Below are positions 10,381-19,355 of a DNA stretch of 64,000 bases, piece after piece. This stretch comes from Rhodanobacter sp. DHG33 (GTDB lineage: Bacteria; Pseudomonadota; Gammaproteobacteria; Xanthomonadales; Rhodanobacteraceae), in NCBI RefSeq assembly GCF_014843005.1, contig NZ_JACYXM010000008.1, positions 62,001-126,000 on the forward strand, read 5' to 3'. Position 1 is the stretch's first letter; every line of letters starts with the position of its first letter. Position numbers and translations under genes: made by a program. The notes under the pieces were generated by a model. The model was not told the origin of the DNA. It did not search any database and saw only the letters and a program-made list of their open reading frames with translations.

Positions 10381-10809
10381 ATGCGAACCACTACCGCACG
10401 ACTGCTGCTTGCCGCCTCGCTCGCCGTTGCCTTCGCCGGCACGGTTTCGGCGCAGGACCTGGGCTCGCTGCAGAATGCCGCCGGCAGCCTGCTGGGCCAG
10501 AAGGGTTCCGGCTCGGCGCTTCCCTCGGTTTCCTCGCTGGGCAGCGCGCAGAACGCGGCAGGCGTGCTGGGCTACTGCCAGTCGCACGGCTACCTGCCCA
10601 GCGCCACCGACACGCTCAAGGAGAAACTGCTGGGCAAGTTCGGTGGTCAGTCCGAAGCCACACAGGACAGCGGCTACAAGCAAGGCCTCAGCGGCGTCCT
10701 GCAGGGCGGCAACGGCCAGAGCTTCAACCTCGGCAACCTGAAGGGCACGCTGGCCAAGCAGATGTGCAAGCACGTGGCGGACAAGGCGGTATCGTCCTTC
10801 ATGCACTGA
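10381..10809 (+). CDS. DUF2501 family exported protein
   Basis: 142 residues with signal peptide ending VSAQ-DLGSL. The mature protein has the DUF2501 (YjjA-type) pattern: short glycine-rich start, NAAGVLGYCQSHGYL, DTLKEKLLGKFGG, and an amphipathic end with MCKHVADKAVSSF. The two cysteines (in GYCQS and QMCKH) could form a disulfide. AAGGAGGAACCGTTCC gives a near-perfect ribosome site before the ATG. The family has no assigned function. A strong hairpin follows. Confidence 0.85.
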   Translation: MRTTTARLLLAASLAVAFAGTVSAQDLGSLQNAAGSLLGQKGSGSALPSVSSLGSAQNAAGVLGYCQSHGYLPSATDTLKEKLLGKFGGQSEATQDSGYKQGLSGVLQGGNGQSFNLGNLKGTLAKQMCKHVADKAVSSFMH

Positions 10810-10830
10810 GCGCCCGGCCCGTGCGCGTAG

Positions 10831-10858
10831 GGAACGGCGAGCCCGGGCTCGCCGTTCC
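10831..10858 (+). terminator. Perfect 28-bp palindrome terminator
   Basis: GGAACGGCGAGCCC followed directly by its reverse complement, then TCCCCC. It lies between the DUF2501 stop and the response regulator, and can fold on either strand. Confidence 0.65.
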
Positions 10859-10942
10859 TCCCCCGGGGGTTCTTAAGGCTGGTGTAAGGCTGCGGCCCCA
10901 AGATGCAGCCATCATGCTCCCGCAGCCACCACGGACAAGCCC

Positions 10943-11608
10943 ATGCACATCATGCTGGTCGAGGACGATGCCGAACTCGGCGAGGCCATCCGCCATGTCC
11001 TCGTGCAGCAGTCCTGCGCGGTGACCTGGCTGCGCAACGGCCGCGAGGCCATGCTGGGGCTGGACGACCAGAGCGCCGACCTGGTGCTGCTCGACCTCGG
11101 CCTGCCGGACCGCGACGGTTTCGACGTGCTCGCCGAAGCGCGCCGCAAGGGCATCCGCACGCCCATCCTGGTGATGACCGCGCGCGACGGCCTCGAAGCC
11201 CGCGTGCGTGGCCTCGACCTCGGCGCCGACGACTACCTGGTCAAGCCGTTCCACCTGGAAGAACTGTCGGCGCGCATCCGCTCGCTGATCCGCCGCACCC
11301 GCGGCCTCGCCGACAACATCATCGAAGCCGGCGACCTGCAGATGAACCTCGCCTCCGGCGAAGTGACCTTCCGCGGGGCCGGAGTCACGCTGACGCGCCG
11401 CGAGTTCGCCCTGTTGCGCGCGTTGATGGAACGCGCGGGCCGCATCGTGCATCGCGAGACGCTGGAAAACTCGGTGTACGGCATCGACAACCCGGTGGAA
11501 GGCAACGCGCTGGAGGTGCAGGTGCACTGGCTGCGGCGCAAGCTCAGCCCGGATACCATCCGCACCGTGCGCGGCATCGGCTATATGCTGCCGCGGGAAC
11601 CCAAGTGA
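10943..11608 (+). CDS. OmpR/PhoP family response regulator
   Basis: 221 residues. The receiver domain has the acidic pair D8/D9, the phospho-acceptor D51 (LLDLGLPDRDG), T79 and K101 (VKPF). A winged-helix DNA-binding domain follows (about 125-219; LTRREFALLRALMERAG and VQVHWLRRKL). It resembles QseB/PmrA-type regulators. Its partner kinase gene begins 10 nt downstream. The signal and target genes are not visible; the efflux operon 1.9 kb downstream is a possible target only by position. Confidence 0.93.
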   Translation: MHIMLVEDDAELGEAIRHVLVQQSCAVTWLRNGREAMLGLDDQSADLVLLDLGLPDRDGFDVLAEARRKGIRTPILVMTARDGLEARVRGLDLGADDYLVKPFHLEELSARIRSLIRRTRGLADNIIEAGDLQMNLASGEVTFRGAGVTLTRREFALLRALMERAGRIVHRETLENSVYGIDNPVEGNALEVQVHWLRRKLSPDTIRTVRGIGYMLPREPK

Positions 11609-11618
11609 ACGCCTCCGG

Positions 11619-13004
11619 ATGAAACCGCTCAGCCTGCGCCATCGCCTCACCTGGCTGATCATCGCAGTGATGGTGGTGGTGCTCATCCCACTGGGCATCA
11701 TCAGCTACCAGCGCGAGCGGCGCGAGATGAACGAGCTGCTCGACGGCCGCCTCGCGGAAGCCGCGCGCACGTTGGGCGTGCTGATCGAAAACAGCAGCGC
11801 CGACGCGGACCATGCCGCCATCGCCACCGATGCCGACATCGGCCATGCCCTCATCGTCGCCGTGCACCGCCACAACTACGAACCCGACGTGGGCTTCCAG
11901 GTCTACGACGGCCACGGGCGGCCCATGGTGAGCACCGCCAACTTCGCCAACCTGCCGCCGCCCCGCCCCGAGCAGGCCGGCTTCGGCAAGATCACGCTGG
12001 ACGGCTATCTGTGGCGCACCTTCGTCCTGCAGAACCGCGCAGGCCTGCGCATCCGCATCGGCGAGCGCTACGACAACCGCCTGGACATCGACCGCGGCCT
12101 GATGCTGGAACACGGCCTGCCCCTGCTGATCGGCCTGCCGCTGCTCGCGCTGCTGGCGCTGTGGGCGGTGCGCCGCGGCCTGCGGCCGCTGGACGAACTC
12201 ACCGGTCAACTGGCCGAGCGCACGCCCGGCAGCCGCCAGCCGGTGGCGATCGAACTGGCGCCGGAGGAAATCCGCCCCCTGATCGCCACGCTCAACCACC
12301 AGCTCGAACGGCTGGAGGACGCCATCGAACGCGAGCGGCGCATGACCGCCGACATGGCGCACGAACTGCGCACGCCGCTGGCGGCCACCATGCTGCAGCT
12401 GGACAGCGCCGCCATCGCCACCCGCCCTGACGATGCGCGCGCCGCCCTGCAGCACGCGCGGCAAGGCGCCTCCCGGCTGGCCCGGCGCATCGAACAGATC
12501 CTCTCGATGGCGCAGCTCGAAGCGGGCGCGGCGGCCACGGAGCGTTCGCCGCAGGACCTGGCCGCCATCGTCACCTCGGTGATCGAGGAACTCGCGCCGC
12601 TGATCGCCGACAAGGACATCACCCTCAGCCTGCTGCACGACGGCACGCCGCTGCACGTGCCCGGGCACGAGGTGGCGCTGACCGCGATGCTGCGCAACCT
12701 GATCGAAAACGCCATGCGCTACGTGTCGCAGGGCGGCCAGGTGGAAGTGGCGCTGAGCCGCACCGCGGATACCGCCATCATCGACATCAGCGACGACGGC
12801 CCCGGCATCCCCACCGAGCATCGCGAGACGGTGTTCGAACGCTTCCGCCGCGAAACCCACGATGCCGCCGGGGGCTACGGCGTCGGCCTCAACATCGTGC
12901 GCCGCGCCGCCCAACTGCACGACGCCAGCATCGACCTGCTCGATTCGCCGTTCGGGCACGGCCTGCGCGTAAGAGTGGAATTCCGGCTGGAAGAAACGGG
13001 CTGA
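11619..13004 (+). CDS. Sensor histidine kinase, QseC/PmrB-like
   Basis: 461 residues. TM1 at about 12-30 (LIIAVMVVVLIPLGIIS), a periplasmic sensing region of about 130 residues, TM2 at about 168-188 (GLPLLIGLPLLALLALWAV), then a HAMP-like linker. HisKA has MAHELRTPLAAT with phospho-His at about 248. The HATPase domain shows NLIENAMRYV (N box), DDGPGIP (G1) and GVGLNIVRRA (G2). It phosphorylates the regulator encoded just upstream. The sensing region has no recognisable domain. The 400 bp that follow are noncoding. Confidence 0.93.
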   Translation: MKPLSLRHRLTWLIIAVMVVVLIPLGIISYQRERREMNELLDGRLAEAARTLGVLIENSSADADHAAIATDADIGHALIVAVHRHNYEPDVGFQVYDGHGRPMVSTANFANLPPPRPEQAGFGKITLDGYLWRTFVLQNRAGLRIRIGERYDNRLDIDRGLMLEHGLPLLIGLPLLALLALWAVRRGLRPLDELTGQLAERTPGSRQPVAIELAPEEIRPLIATLNHQLERLEDAIERERRMTADMAHELRTPLAATMLQLDSAAIATRPDDARAALQHARQGASRLARRIEQILSMAQLEAGAAATERSPQDLAAIVTSVIEELAPLIADKDITLSLLHDGTPLHVPGHEVALTAMLRNLIENAMRYVSQGGQVEVALSRTADTAIIDISDDGPGIPTEHRETVFERFRRETHDAAGGYGVGLNIVRRAAQLHDASIDLLDSPFGHGLRVRVEFRLEETG

Positions 13005-13149
13005 AAGCCTTTTCAAAATTCCCCGCATAGCCACACAGCATTGCCAGGCCCGGGGCTTAAAGCCCTACCCCCAAGATATGGCGCGGCCGCATCGTCTATC
13101 GCCTAGATGCGCTCTGCTCCAACATCCTCGACGCGACCCGTTTATAGCT

Positions 13150-13325
13150 CCGGCGTATCAAGCCAGGTCATTTCTGTTGGTTCCCTCTCTTGGCTCCGGG
13201 TATCCCGTCCTTCGAGCGAGGCTTGCTGTTCGCCACCGCTCTCGGCGATGGCGTGGTCCGGCAAACAGAAGGAACTCGTGCGCCGGTAGACGACTGAAAC
13301 CTCTCTGTAACCTGCAAAGACGCGG
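13150..13325 (-). repeat. Decayed single arm of the 19.4-kb inverted-repeat element
   Basis: Read on the minus strand, 13325 to about 13250 resembles the left arm of the element at 19356-19906: TTGCAGGTTACAGAGAGG versus TTGCAAGTTACAAAGCGG, then TACCGGCGCACGAGTTCC versus TGCCGGCGCCCGAGTTAC, and TTCTGTTTGCCGG versus TCTCTTTGCTGG. The internal hairpin has lost its pairing. Sequence to about 13150 (AGAGGGAACCAACAGAAA) looks like further remnant. It occupies most of the 458-bp gap between the kinase and the efflux operon, where I see no gene. Confidence 0.55.
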
Positions 13326-13462
13326 AGCGCCTGCGCCTGGTGCAAGAAACTGAATCTCGGATGCGATCGAAAGCATCCAAAAGGTTCGCATAAGGATGCC
13401 CTGCCAGCATGTCGTGCAGCTCAGAAGACCGAACTGCCGCCCCGCCTTATCCGGAACACGAC

Positions 13463-16400
13463 ATGCTAGGCCTCGTCCGTACCGCACTCGCGCGCCCGCT
13501 CACGTTCATCGTGCTGGCGATCGTGATCCTGATCATCGGCCCGCTGTCGGCAATGCGCACGCCGACGGATATCTTCCCCAACATCGGCATCCCGGTGATC
13601 GGCGTGGTGTGGTCGTACAACGGCCTGCCGCCCGACCAGATGTCCGGTCGCGTGATCTATTACTACGAGCGCCAGCTCACCACGGCGGTCAACAATATCC
13701 AGCACATCGAATCGCAGTCGCTGCCCGGCGCCGGCATCGTGAAGATCTTCTTCCAGCCGGGCACGGACATCCGTACCGCCACCGCGCAGGTCACCTCGAT
13801 CTCGCAGACGGTGGTGAAGCAGATGCCGCCGGGCATCACGCCGCCCACCATCATCAACTACAACGCCTCCACCGTGCCGGTGCTGCAGATGGCGTTCTCC
13901 GGCAAGGGCCTGTCGGAAGCGAAGATCCGCGACATCGCGCAGAACGAGGTGCGTCCGACCCTGGTGTCGGTGAACGGCGTGGCGATTCCCACGCCCTACG
14001 GCGGCAAGCAGCGCCAGGTGACGCTGGACCTGGACCCGCAGGCGCTGGCCGCCAAGGGCCTGTCGGCGCAGGACGTGGCGAACGCGCTGGCGGCGCAGAA
14101 CCAGATCATCCCGGTCGGCACCGCCAAGATCGGCACCTACGAATACCACGTGCAGCTCAACAACAGCCCGACCGCGATCGACACGCTCAACAGCCTGCCG
14201 ATCCGCACCGTCAACGGCGCCACCATCACCATCGGCGACGTGGCGCACGTGCGCGACGGCTCGCCGCCGCAGAACAACGTGGTGCGCGTGGACGGCCAGC
14301 GCGCGGTGCTGATGCCCATCCTGAAGACCGGCAGCGCCTCGACGCTGGCGGTGGTCGCGGGCGTGAAGAAGCTGCTGCCGCTGATCAAGGAGACGATGCC
14401 GAAGTCGCTGAAAATCTCCCAGCTCGCCGACCAGTCGGTGTTCGTGAAGGACGCGGTCACCTCGGTGGCGCGCGAAGGCATCATCGCCGCGCTGCTGACC
14501 TCGGTGATGATCCTGGTATTCCTCGGCAGCTGGCGTTCCACGGTGATCATCGCGGTGTCGATCCCGCTGGCGGTGCTGTCGGCCATCGCGCTGCTGGGCG
14601 CCTTCGGGCAGACGCTCAACGTGATGACGCTGGGCGGCCTGGCGCTGGCCGTGGGCATCCTGGTGGACGACGCCACGGTGACCATCGAGAACATCAACTG
14701 GCACATGGAACAGGGCAAGGAGGTGCGCACTGCGATCATGGACGGCGCCAAGCAGATCGTGACGCCCGCCTTCGTCTCGCTGCTGTGCATCTGCATCGTG
14801 TTCGTGCCGATGTTCATGCTGGACGGCATCGCCGGCTTCCTGTTCCGGCCGATGGCCCTGGCGGTGATCTTCGCGATGATCTCCTCGTTCGTGCTGTCGC
14901 GCACCCTGGTGCCGACGCTGGCGATGTACCTGCTGAAGTCGTACCACACCGAAAAGGGTACGGGCGACCATCCGGAAAACCCGTTCATCAACCACCACGA
15001 AGGCGACCAGCATCACCGGCGCGGCCACGGCGCCTTCGTGCGCGGCCTGGTGGCGTTCCAGCAGAGGTTCGAACACGGCTTCACCCGCGTGCGCGATGCC
15101 TATTACGCCTTGCTGGCGACGGCGCTGAAGCTGCGCTGGGTCTTCGTGGGCGGCTTCCTCGCCTTCGTGCTCGCCTCGTTCGCGCTGGTGCCCTTCCTCG
15201 GCCGCGACTTCTTCCCCTCGGTGGACGCGGGTGCCATCGCGCTGCACGTGCGTGCGCCGATGGGCACGCGCATCGAGGAAACCGCGGCGGAGTTCGATCA
15301 CATCGAAGCCGCGATCCGCAAGATCATCCCGCCGGACCAGCTGAAGACGATGATCGACAACATCGGCCTGCCGCTGTCCAACACCAACCTGATCTACAGC
15401 AACACCGGTTCGATCGGCCCGCAGGACGGCGACATCCAGATCGTGCTCGGCGAGGGCCATTCGCCCACCGATGGCTACGTGGCCAAGCTGCGCAAGCTGC
15501 TGCCGCAGGAGTTCCCCGGCACGACGTTCTCCTTCCTGCCGGCGGACATGACCAGCCAGATCCTCAACTTCGGTGCGCCGGCGCCGCTGGACATCACCGT
15601 CACCGGCCGCAACAGCGCCGAGAACGAGGCGTATGCCACGAAGATCATGCGCAAGCTGCGCGACGTCCCCGGCATCGCCGACGTCCGCCTGCAGCAGAGC
15701 ACCAGCTACCCGCAGATCAACGTGAAGGTGAACCGCACCCGCGCCGACACGCTGGGCATCACCGAACGCGACGTCACCAACAGCATGGTCGCCTCGCTGG
15801 CCGGCTCCAGCCAGGTGGCGCCGGTGTTCTGGCTCGATCCGCGCAACGGCGTGTCCTATGCGGTGGTCGCCTCGACGCCGCAATACAAGATGGATTCGAT
15901 GCCCGACCTGCTGCGCCTGCCGGTGACCGCCTCGGCCGGCAAGAGCAGCCAGGTGCTCAGCAACATCGCCACGTTCACCCGCGGCCCCAGCGCGGCGGTG
16001 GTCACGCACTACAACATCCTGCCGACCTTCGACATCTACGCCTCGGTACAGGGCCGCGATCTCGGCGGCGTCGCCGGCGACGTGCAGAAGGTGCTGGACC
16101 AGTTCGCCAGCAGCCGGCCGAAGGGCACGCTGGTCACGCTGCGCGGTCAGGTACAGACCATGAACACCGCCTTCGGCGGCCTGCTGTTCGGCCTGCTCGG
16201 CGCGGTGGTGATGATCTACCTGCTGATCGTGGTGAACTTCCAGTCCTGGCTGGACCCGTTCGTCATCATCACCGCCCTGCCCGCCGCGCTGGCCGGCATC
16301 GTGTGGATCCTGTTCGTCACCCACACCACGCTGTCGGTGCCCGCGCTCACCGGCGCCATCATGTGCATGGGCGTGGCCACCGCAAATTCCATCCTCGTAG

Positions 16401-16702
16401 TGAGTTTCTGCCGCGAGCGGCTGGCCGAGCACGGCGACGCGTTGAGGGCCGCGCTGGAGGCCGGCTTCACCCGCTTCCGTCCGGTCTGCATGACCGCCCT
16501 GGCGATGATCATCGGCATGCTGCCGATGTCGCTGAGCCACGAGCAGAACTCCCCGCTGGGCATCGCCGTGGTCGGTGGCCTGATGTTCGCCACCTGCGCC
16601 ACGCTGGTCTTCGTACCGGTTGTCTTCAGCATCGTCCACGGGCGCGAACAGCACGCGCCCTCCGCCGTTCCGCAGCTCGGAGAAGCTTCCCATGTCGCAT
16701 GA
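13463..16702 (+). CDS. RND efflux transporter, inner-membrane permease
   Basis: 1079 residues from the ATG at 13463, giving MLGLVRTALARPLTFIVLA, the usual cytoplasmic tip plus TM1 (LTFIVLAIVILIIGPL). An ATG 54 nt upstream would add an unusual leader. The two-fold repeat of RND pumps is visible: periplasmic porter domain (about 40-330), TM2-TM6 with LAVGILVDDATVTIEN in TM4 (the proton-relay Asp pair), a second large loop, and TM7-TM12 ending GGLMFATCATLVFVP. A His/charged loop (EGDQHHRRGHG) sits before TM7. Its gene end overlaps the adaptor start by 11 nt. Drug versus metal substrate cannot be told; no metal-pump methionine cluster was recognised. Confidence 0.93.
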   Translation: MLGLVRTALARPLTFIVLAIVILIIGPLSAMRTPTDIFPNIGIPVIGVVWSYNGLPPDQMSGRVIYYYERQLTTAVNNIQHIESQSLPGAGIVKIFFQPGTDIRTATAQVTSISQTVVKQMPPGITPPTIINYNASTVPVLQMAFSGKGLSEAKIRDIAQNEVRPTLVSVNGVAIPTPYGGKQRQVTLDLDPQALAAKGLSAQDVANALAAQNQIIPVGTAKIGTYEYHVQLNNSPTAIDTLNSLPIRTVNGATITIGDVAHVRDGSPPQNNVVRVDGQRAVLMPILKTGSASTLAVVAGVKKLLPLIKETMPKSLKISQLADQSVFVKDAVTSVAREGIIAALLTSVMILVFLGSWRSTVIIAVSIPLAVLSAIALLGAFGQTLNVMTLGGLALAVGILVDDATVTIENINWHMEQGKEVRTAIMDGAKQIVTPAFVSLLCICIVFVPMFMLDGIAGFLFRPMALAVIFAMISSFVLSRTLVPTLAMYLLKSYHTEKGTGDHPENPFINHHEGDQHHRRGHGAFVRGLVAFQQRFEHGFTRVRDAYYALLATALKLRWVFVGGFLAFVLASFALVPFLGRDFFPSVDAGAIALHVRAPMGTRIEETAAEFDHIEAAIRKIIPPDQLKTMIDNIGLPLSNTNLIYSNTGSIGPQDGDIQIVLGEGHSPTDGYVAKLRKLLPQEFPGTTFSFLPADMTSQILNFGAPAPLDITVTGRNSAENEAYATKIMRKLRDVPGIADVRLQQSTSYPQINVKVNRTRADTLGITERDVTNSMVASLAGSSQVAPVFWLDPRNGVSYAVVASTPQYKMDSMPDLLRLPVTASAGKSSQVLSNIATFTRGPSAAVVTHYNILPTFDIYASVQGRDLGGVAGDVQKVLDQFASSRPKGTLVTLRGQVQTMNTAFGGLLFGLLGAVVMIYLLIVVNFQSWLDPFVIITALPAALAGIVWILFVTHTTLSVPALTGAIMCMGVATANSILVVSFCRERLAEHGDALRAALEAGFTRFRPVCMTALAMIIGMLPMSLSHEQNSPLGIAVVGGLMFATCATLVFVPVVFSIVHGREQHAPSAVPQLGEASHVA

Positions 16703-17870
16703 ACACGCCCCGCCGGCGAACCCGCGCACGCTGCGCCTGCGCCCGGCGGTCACCGGCCTGCTGGTGGTCGCCGCCATTGCCGCCGCGATCGGCCTGGTGG
16801 TGCGCGCGCACGAATACCACCAACTGGTGACGCAGACCGATGCCGAGGCGGTTCCCACCGTGGCGCTGGTCGCGCCGCTCGGCTCGGTCGGCAAGCACGC
16901 CATGACCCTGCCGGGCCATATCGACGCATGGATCGACTCGCCCATCCACGCCCAGGTATCCGGCTACGTGAAAAGCTGGAACAAGGACATCGGCAGCCAC
17001 GTCGAGGCCGGCGAGACGCTGGCGGTGATCGACACGCCCGAGCTCGACCAGCAGTACGAACAGGCCAAGGCCGTGCTGGCGCGCGCGCAGGCCAATGCGC
17101 AGCTCGCCAAGGTGACCAGCCAGCGCTGGCAGCATCTGCTCAGCTCCAATTCGGTGTCCAAGCAGGAAGCCGACGAGAAGGCCAGCGAAGCGGCGGTGGC
17201 CGAGGCCAACGTGCTTTCCGCCAAGGCCGACGTGGACCGCCTCGCCGCGCAGGAAGCGTTCCGCAACGTCACCGCGCCGTTCGCCGGCACCGTGACCGCG
17301 CGCAACACCGACATCGGCGACCTCGTCACCTCCGACAACCCGTCCGCGCTGCCGCTGTTCACCGTGGCCGACACACGCAGGATGCGTCTGTACGTGGCGG
17401 TGCCGCAGCGCTACGCGTCGTCCATCCGCCAGGGCATGACCGTCACGCTGACCGTGCCCGACCATCCGGGCAAGACCTATCACGGCACCCTGATCGGCTC
17501 GTCCGAAGCGGTGAGCCAGGCCTCCGGCTCGCTGCTGGCGCAATTCGAAGTCGCCAACGACAACGGCACGCTGCTGCCCGGCGACTACGCCGACGTGCAA
17601 CTGCCGCTGACCACCAGCCAGGCCATCACCAGCGTGCCGTCCACCGTGCTGATCTTCCGCGCCCAGGGCCCGCAGATCGCCGTGCTCGGCACGGACAACA
17701 AGGTGGTGATGCGCGACGTGCACATCGCGATGGATCTGGGTGGCGTGCTGGAGATCGACCGCGGCCTGCAGCCGGGCGACCGCATCATCGACAACCCGCC
17801 CGACTCGCTGGCCGCCGGCGACACCGTGCGCGTGGCCTCCGCCAAGGAGTCGTCGCATGGCGAGCAATGA
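16692..17870 (+). CDS. RND efflux periplasmic adaptor (membrane fusion protein)
   Basis: 392 residues. One N-terminal TM (about 18-37, VTGLLVVAAIAAAIGLVV) anchors it. The lipoyl half-motifs are at about 93-125 (VSGYVKSWNKDIGSHVEAGE) and about 195-215 (VTAPFAGTVTARNTDIGDLV). Between them lies an alpha-hairpin coiled coil (about 115-190), and a beta-barrel and membrane-proximal domain follow. It bridges the permease and the outer-membrane channel. It overlaps the permease gene by 11 nt and the next gene by 14 nt, so the three are one operon with translational coupling. Confidence 0.93.
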   Translation: MSHEHAPPANPRTLRLRPAVTGLLVVAAIAAAIGLVVRAHEYHQLVTQTDAEAVPTVALVAPLGSVGKHAMTLPGHIDAWIDSPIHAQVSGYVKSWNKDIGSHVEAGETLAVIDTPELDQQYEQAKAVLARAQANAQLAKVTSQRWQHLLSSNSVSKQEADEKASEAAVAEANVLSAKADVDRLAAQEAFRNVTAPFAGTVTARNTDIGDLVTSDNPSALPLFTVADTRRMRLYVAVPQRYASSIRQGMTVTLTVPDHPGKTYHGTLIGSSEAVSQASGSLLAQFEVANDNGTLLPGDYADVQLPLTTSQAITSVPSTVLIFRAQGPQIAVLGTDNKVVMRDVHIAMDLGGVLEIDRGLQPGDRIIDNPPDSLAAGDTVRVASAKESSHGEQ

Positions 17871-19317
17871 AGCCGTGCGCCGGTTGCGGCCGGCTGCGCT
17901 GGCGCTGGCACTCGGCGGCCTGCTGGCCGGCTGTTCGCTGGCACCCACCTACAAGACGCCCGTCGTGCCGGTACCTGCCGCCTACAAGGAAGGCACCGGC
18001 CTGTGGACGCGCGCCGCTCCCGCGGACATGAGCTCGCGCGGCGACTGGTGGACGATGTTCAACGACCCGGAACTGGACAAGCTCGAACAACTGCTCGATG
18101 CGAATAGCCCGTCGCTCGCGATGGCGCTGGCCCGTTACGAGCGCGCCAGCGCATTCGAAAGCGAGGCGCGCTCGGGCCTGTTCCCGCACCTCGGCGTCGG
18201 TGGCGGCACAAGCGACGATCGCCAGTCGAACAATCGCCCGCTGCGCGGCTCCAACCAGCCCAACGAATACGACGACGACAGCGCGCAATTCGGCGCCGGC
18301 TACGAATTCGACCTGTGGGGCCGCATCCGCAACGAAGTCGCCGCCGGCCACGCGCAAGCGCAGGCCGCGCAGGCGGATCTGGCCTCGGCCAAGCTCAGCC
18401 TGGAAGCCCAGCTGGCGAACCAATACATCCAGCTGCGCGGCTACGATTTCCAGGCGAAAATCCTGCAGAGCTCGCTGAAGGCCTACCAGCAGGGCCTCAC
18501 GCTCACCCGCAACCGCATGCAGGGCGGCATCGCCTCCGGCCTGTCGGTGGCGCGCGCGCAGAACCAGCTGTCCGACGCCCATGCCCAGATCGACGAAGTG
18601 GCGGCCCAGCGCGCGCTGACCGAACACGCCATCGCCACCCTGATCGGCGTGCCCGCGCCCGACTTCGCGCTGCCCGCCTCGCAGCAGAAAATACCCGCGC
18701 CGACCATTCCCGCTTCGGTGCCGTCCACCTTGCTGCAGCGCCGGCCCGACATCGCCGCCGCCGAACGGCGCACCTTCGCCGCCAACGCCGACATCGGCGT
18801 GGCGCGCGCGGCGTTCTTCCCCGACATCGGCATCTCGGGCATGTACGGCTGGCAGGACACCGGCGAAGGCAACCTGTTCTCCTTCGGCAACCGCACCTGG
18901 GCGCTCGGCCCCTTCGTCTCCCTCCCCCTGTTCGACGGCGGCCTGCGCCGCGCACGGGCACGACAGGCACATGCCGAGTTCGACGAAGCTTCCGCGCAAT
19001 ACCGGCTGACCGTGCTCGACGCCTTCGAGCAGGTGGAGGACAACCTCGCGCTGTTCACCCGCCTGACCCACGAAGCCCACGACGAAGACGCTGCCGCCAG
19101 CTCCGCCCTGGCCGCCCAGCAGATCGCCACCAACCGCTACACCGAGGGCATCATCAATTACCTCGATGTGGTCACCGCGCAGACCGCCTACCTCAACGCA
19201 GAGCGTGCCGCGCAGCAGGTGCGCACGCGCAGGTTGCAGGCCAGCGTGGCCTTGGTGCGTGCGCTGGGTGGTGGATGGAAGGTGGCGATGCTGGAGAAGC
19301 CGCCTGCCAAGCTGTGA
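17857..19317 (+). CDS. RND efflux outer-membrane factor, NodT/OprM-type lipoprotein
   Basis: 486 residues. The signal peptide ends in the lipobox LLAGC, so Cys is lipidated after cleavage. The two OEP repeats of the TolC fold are visible (WWTMFNDPELDKLEQ; ARAAFFPDIGISGMYGW; a second GIINYLDVVTAQTAYLNAER). Trimers form the outer-membrane exit duct of the pump encoded just upstream. The ATG at 17857 was chosen because it gives the lipoprotein signal directly. No hairpin terminator follows before the repeat element that starts 39 nt later. Confidence 0.93.
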   Translation: MASNEAVRRLRPAALALALGGLLAGCSLAPTYKTPVVPVPAAYKEGTGLWTRAAPADMSSRGDWWTMFNDPELDKLEQLLDANSPSLAMALARYERASAFESEARSGLFPHLGVGGGTSDDRQSNNRPLRGSNQPNEYDDDSAQFGAGYEFDLWGRIRNEVAAGHAQAQAAQADLASAKLSLEAQLANQYIQLRGYDFQAKILQSSLKAYQQGLTLTRNRMQGGIASGLSVARAQNQLSDAHAQIDEVAAQRALTEHAIATLIGVPAPDFALPASQQKIPAPTIPASVPSTLLQRRPDIAAAERRTFAANADIGVARAAFFPDIGISGMYGWQDTGEGNLFSFGNRTWALGPFVSLPLFDGGLRRARARQAHAEFDEASAQYRLTVLDAFEQVEDNLALFTRLTHEAHDEDAAASSALAAQQIATNRYTEGIINYLDVVTAQTAYLNAERAAQQVRTRRLQASVALVRALGGGWKVAMLEKPPAKL

Positions 19318-19355
19318 GGGGTTGTCGGGTTCTCTATCGCGGTATTGAATGTGTG

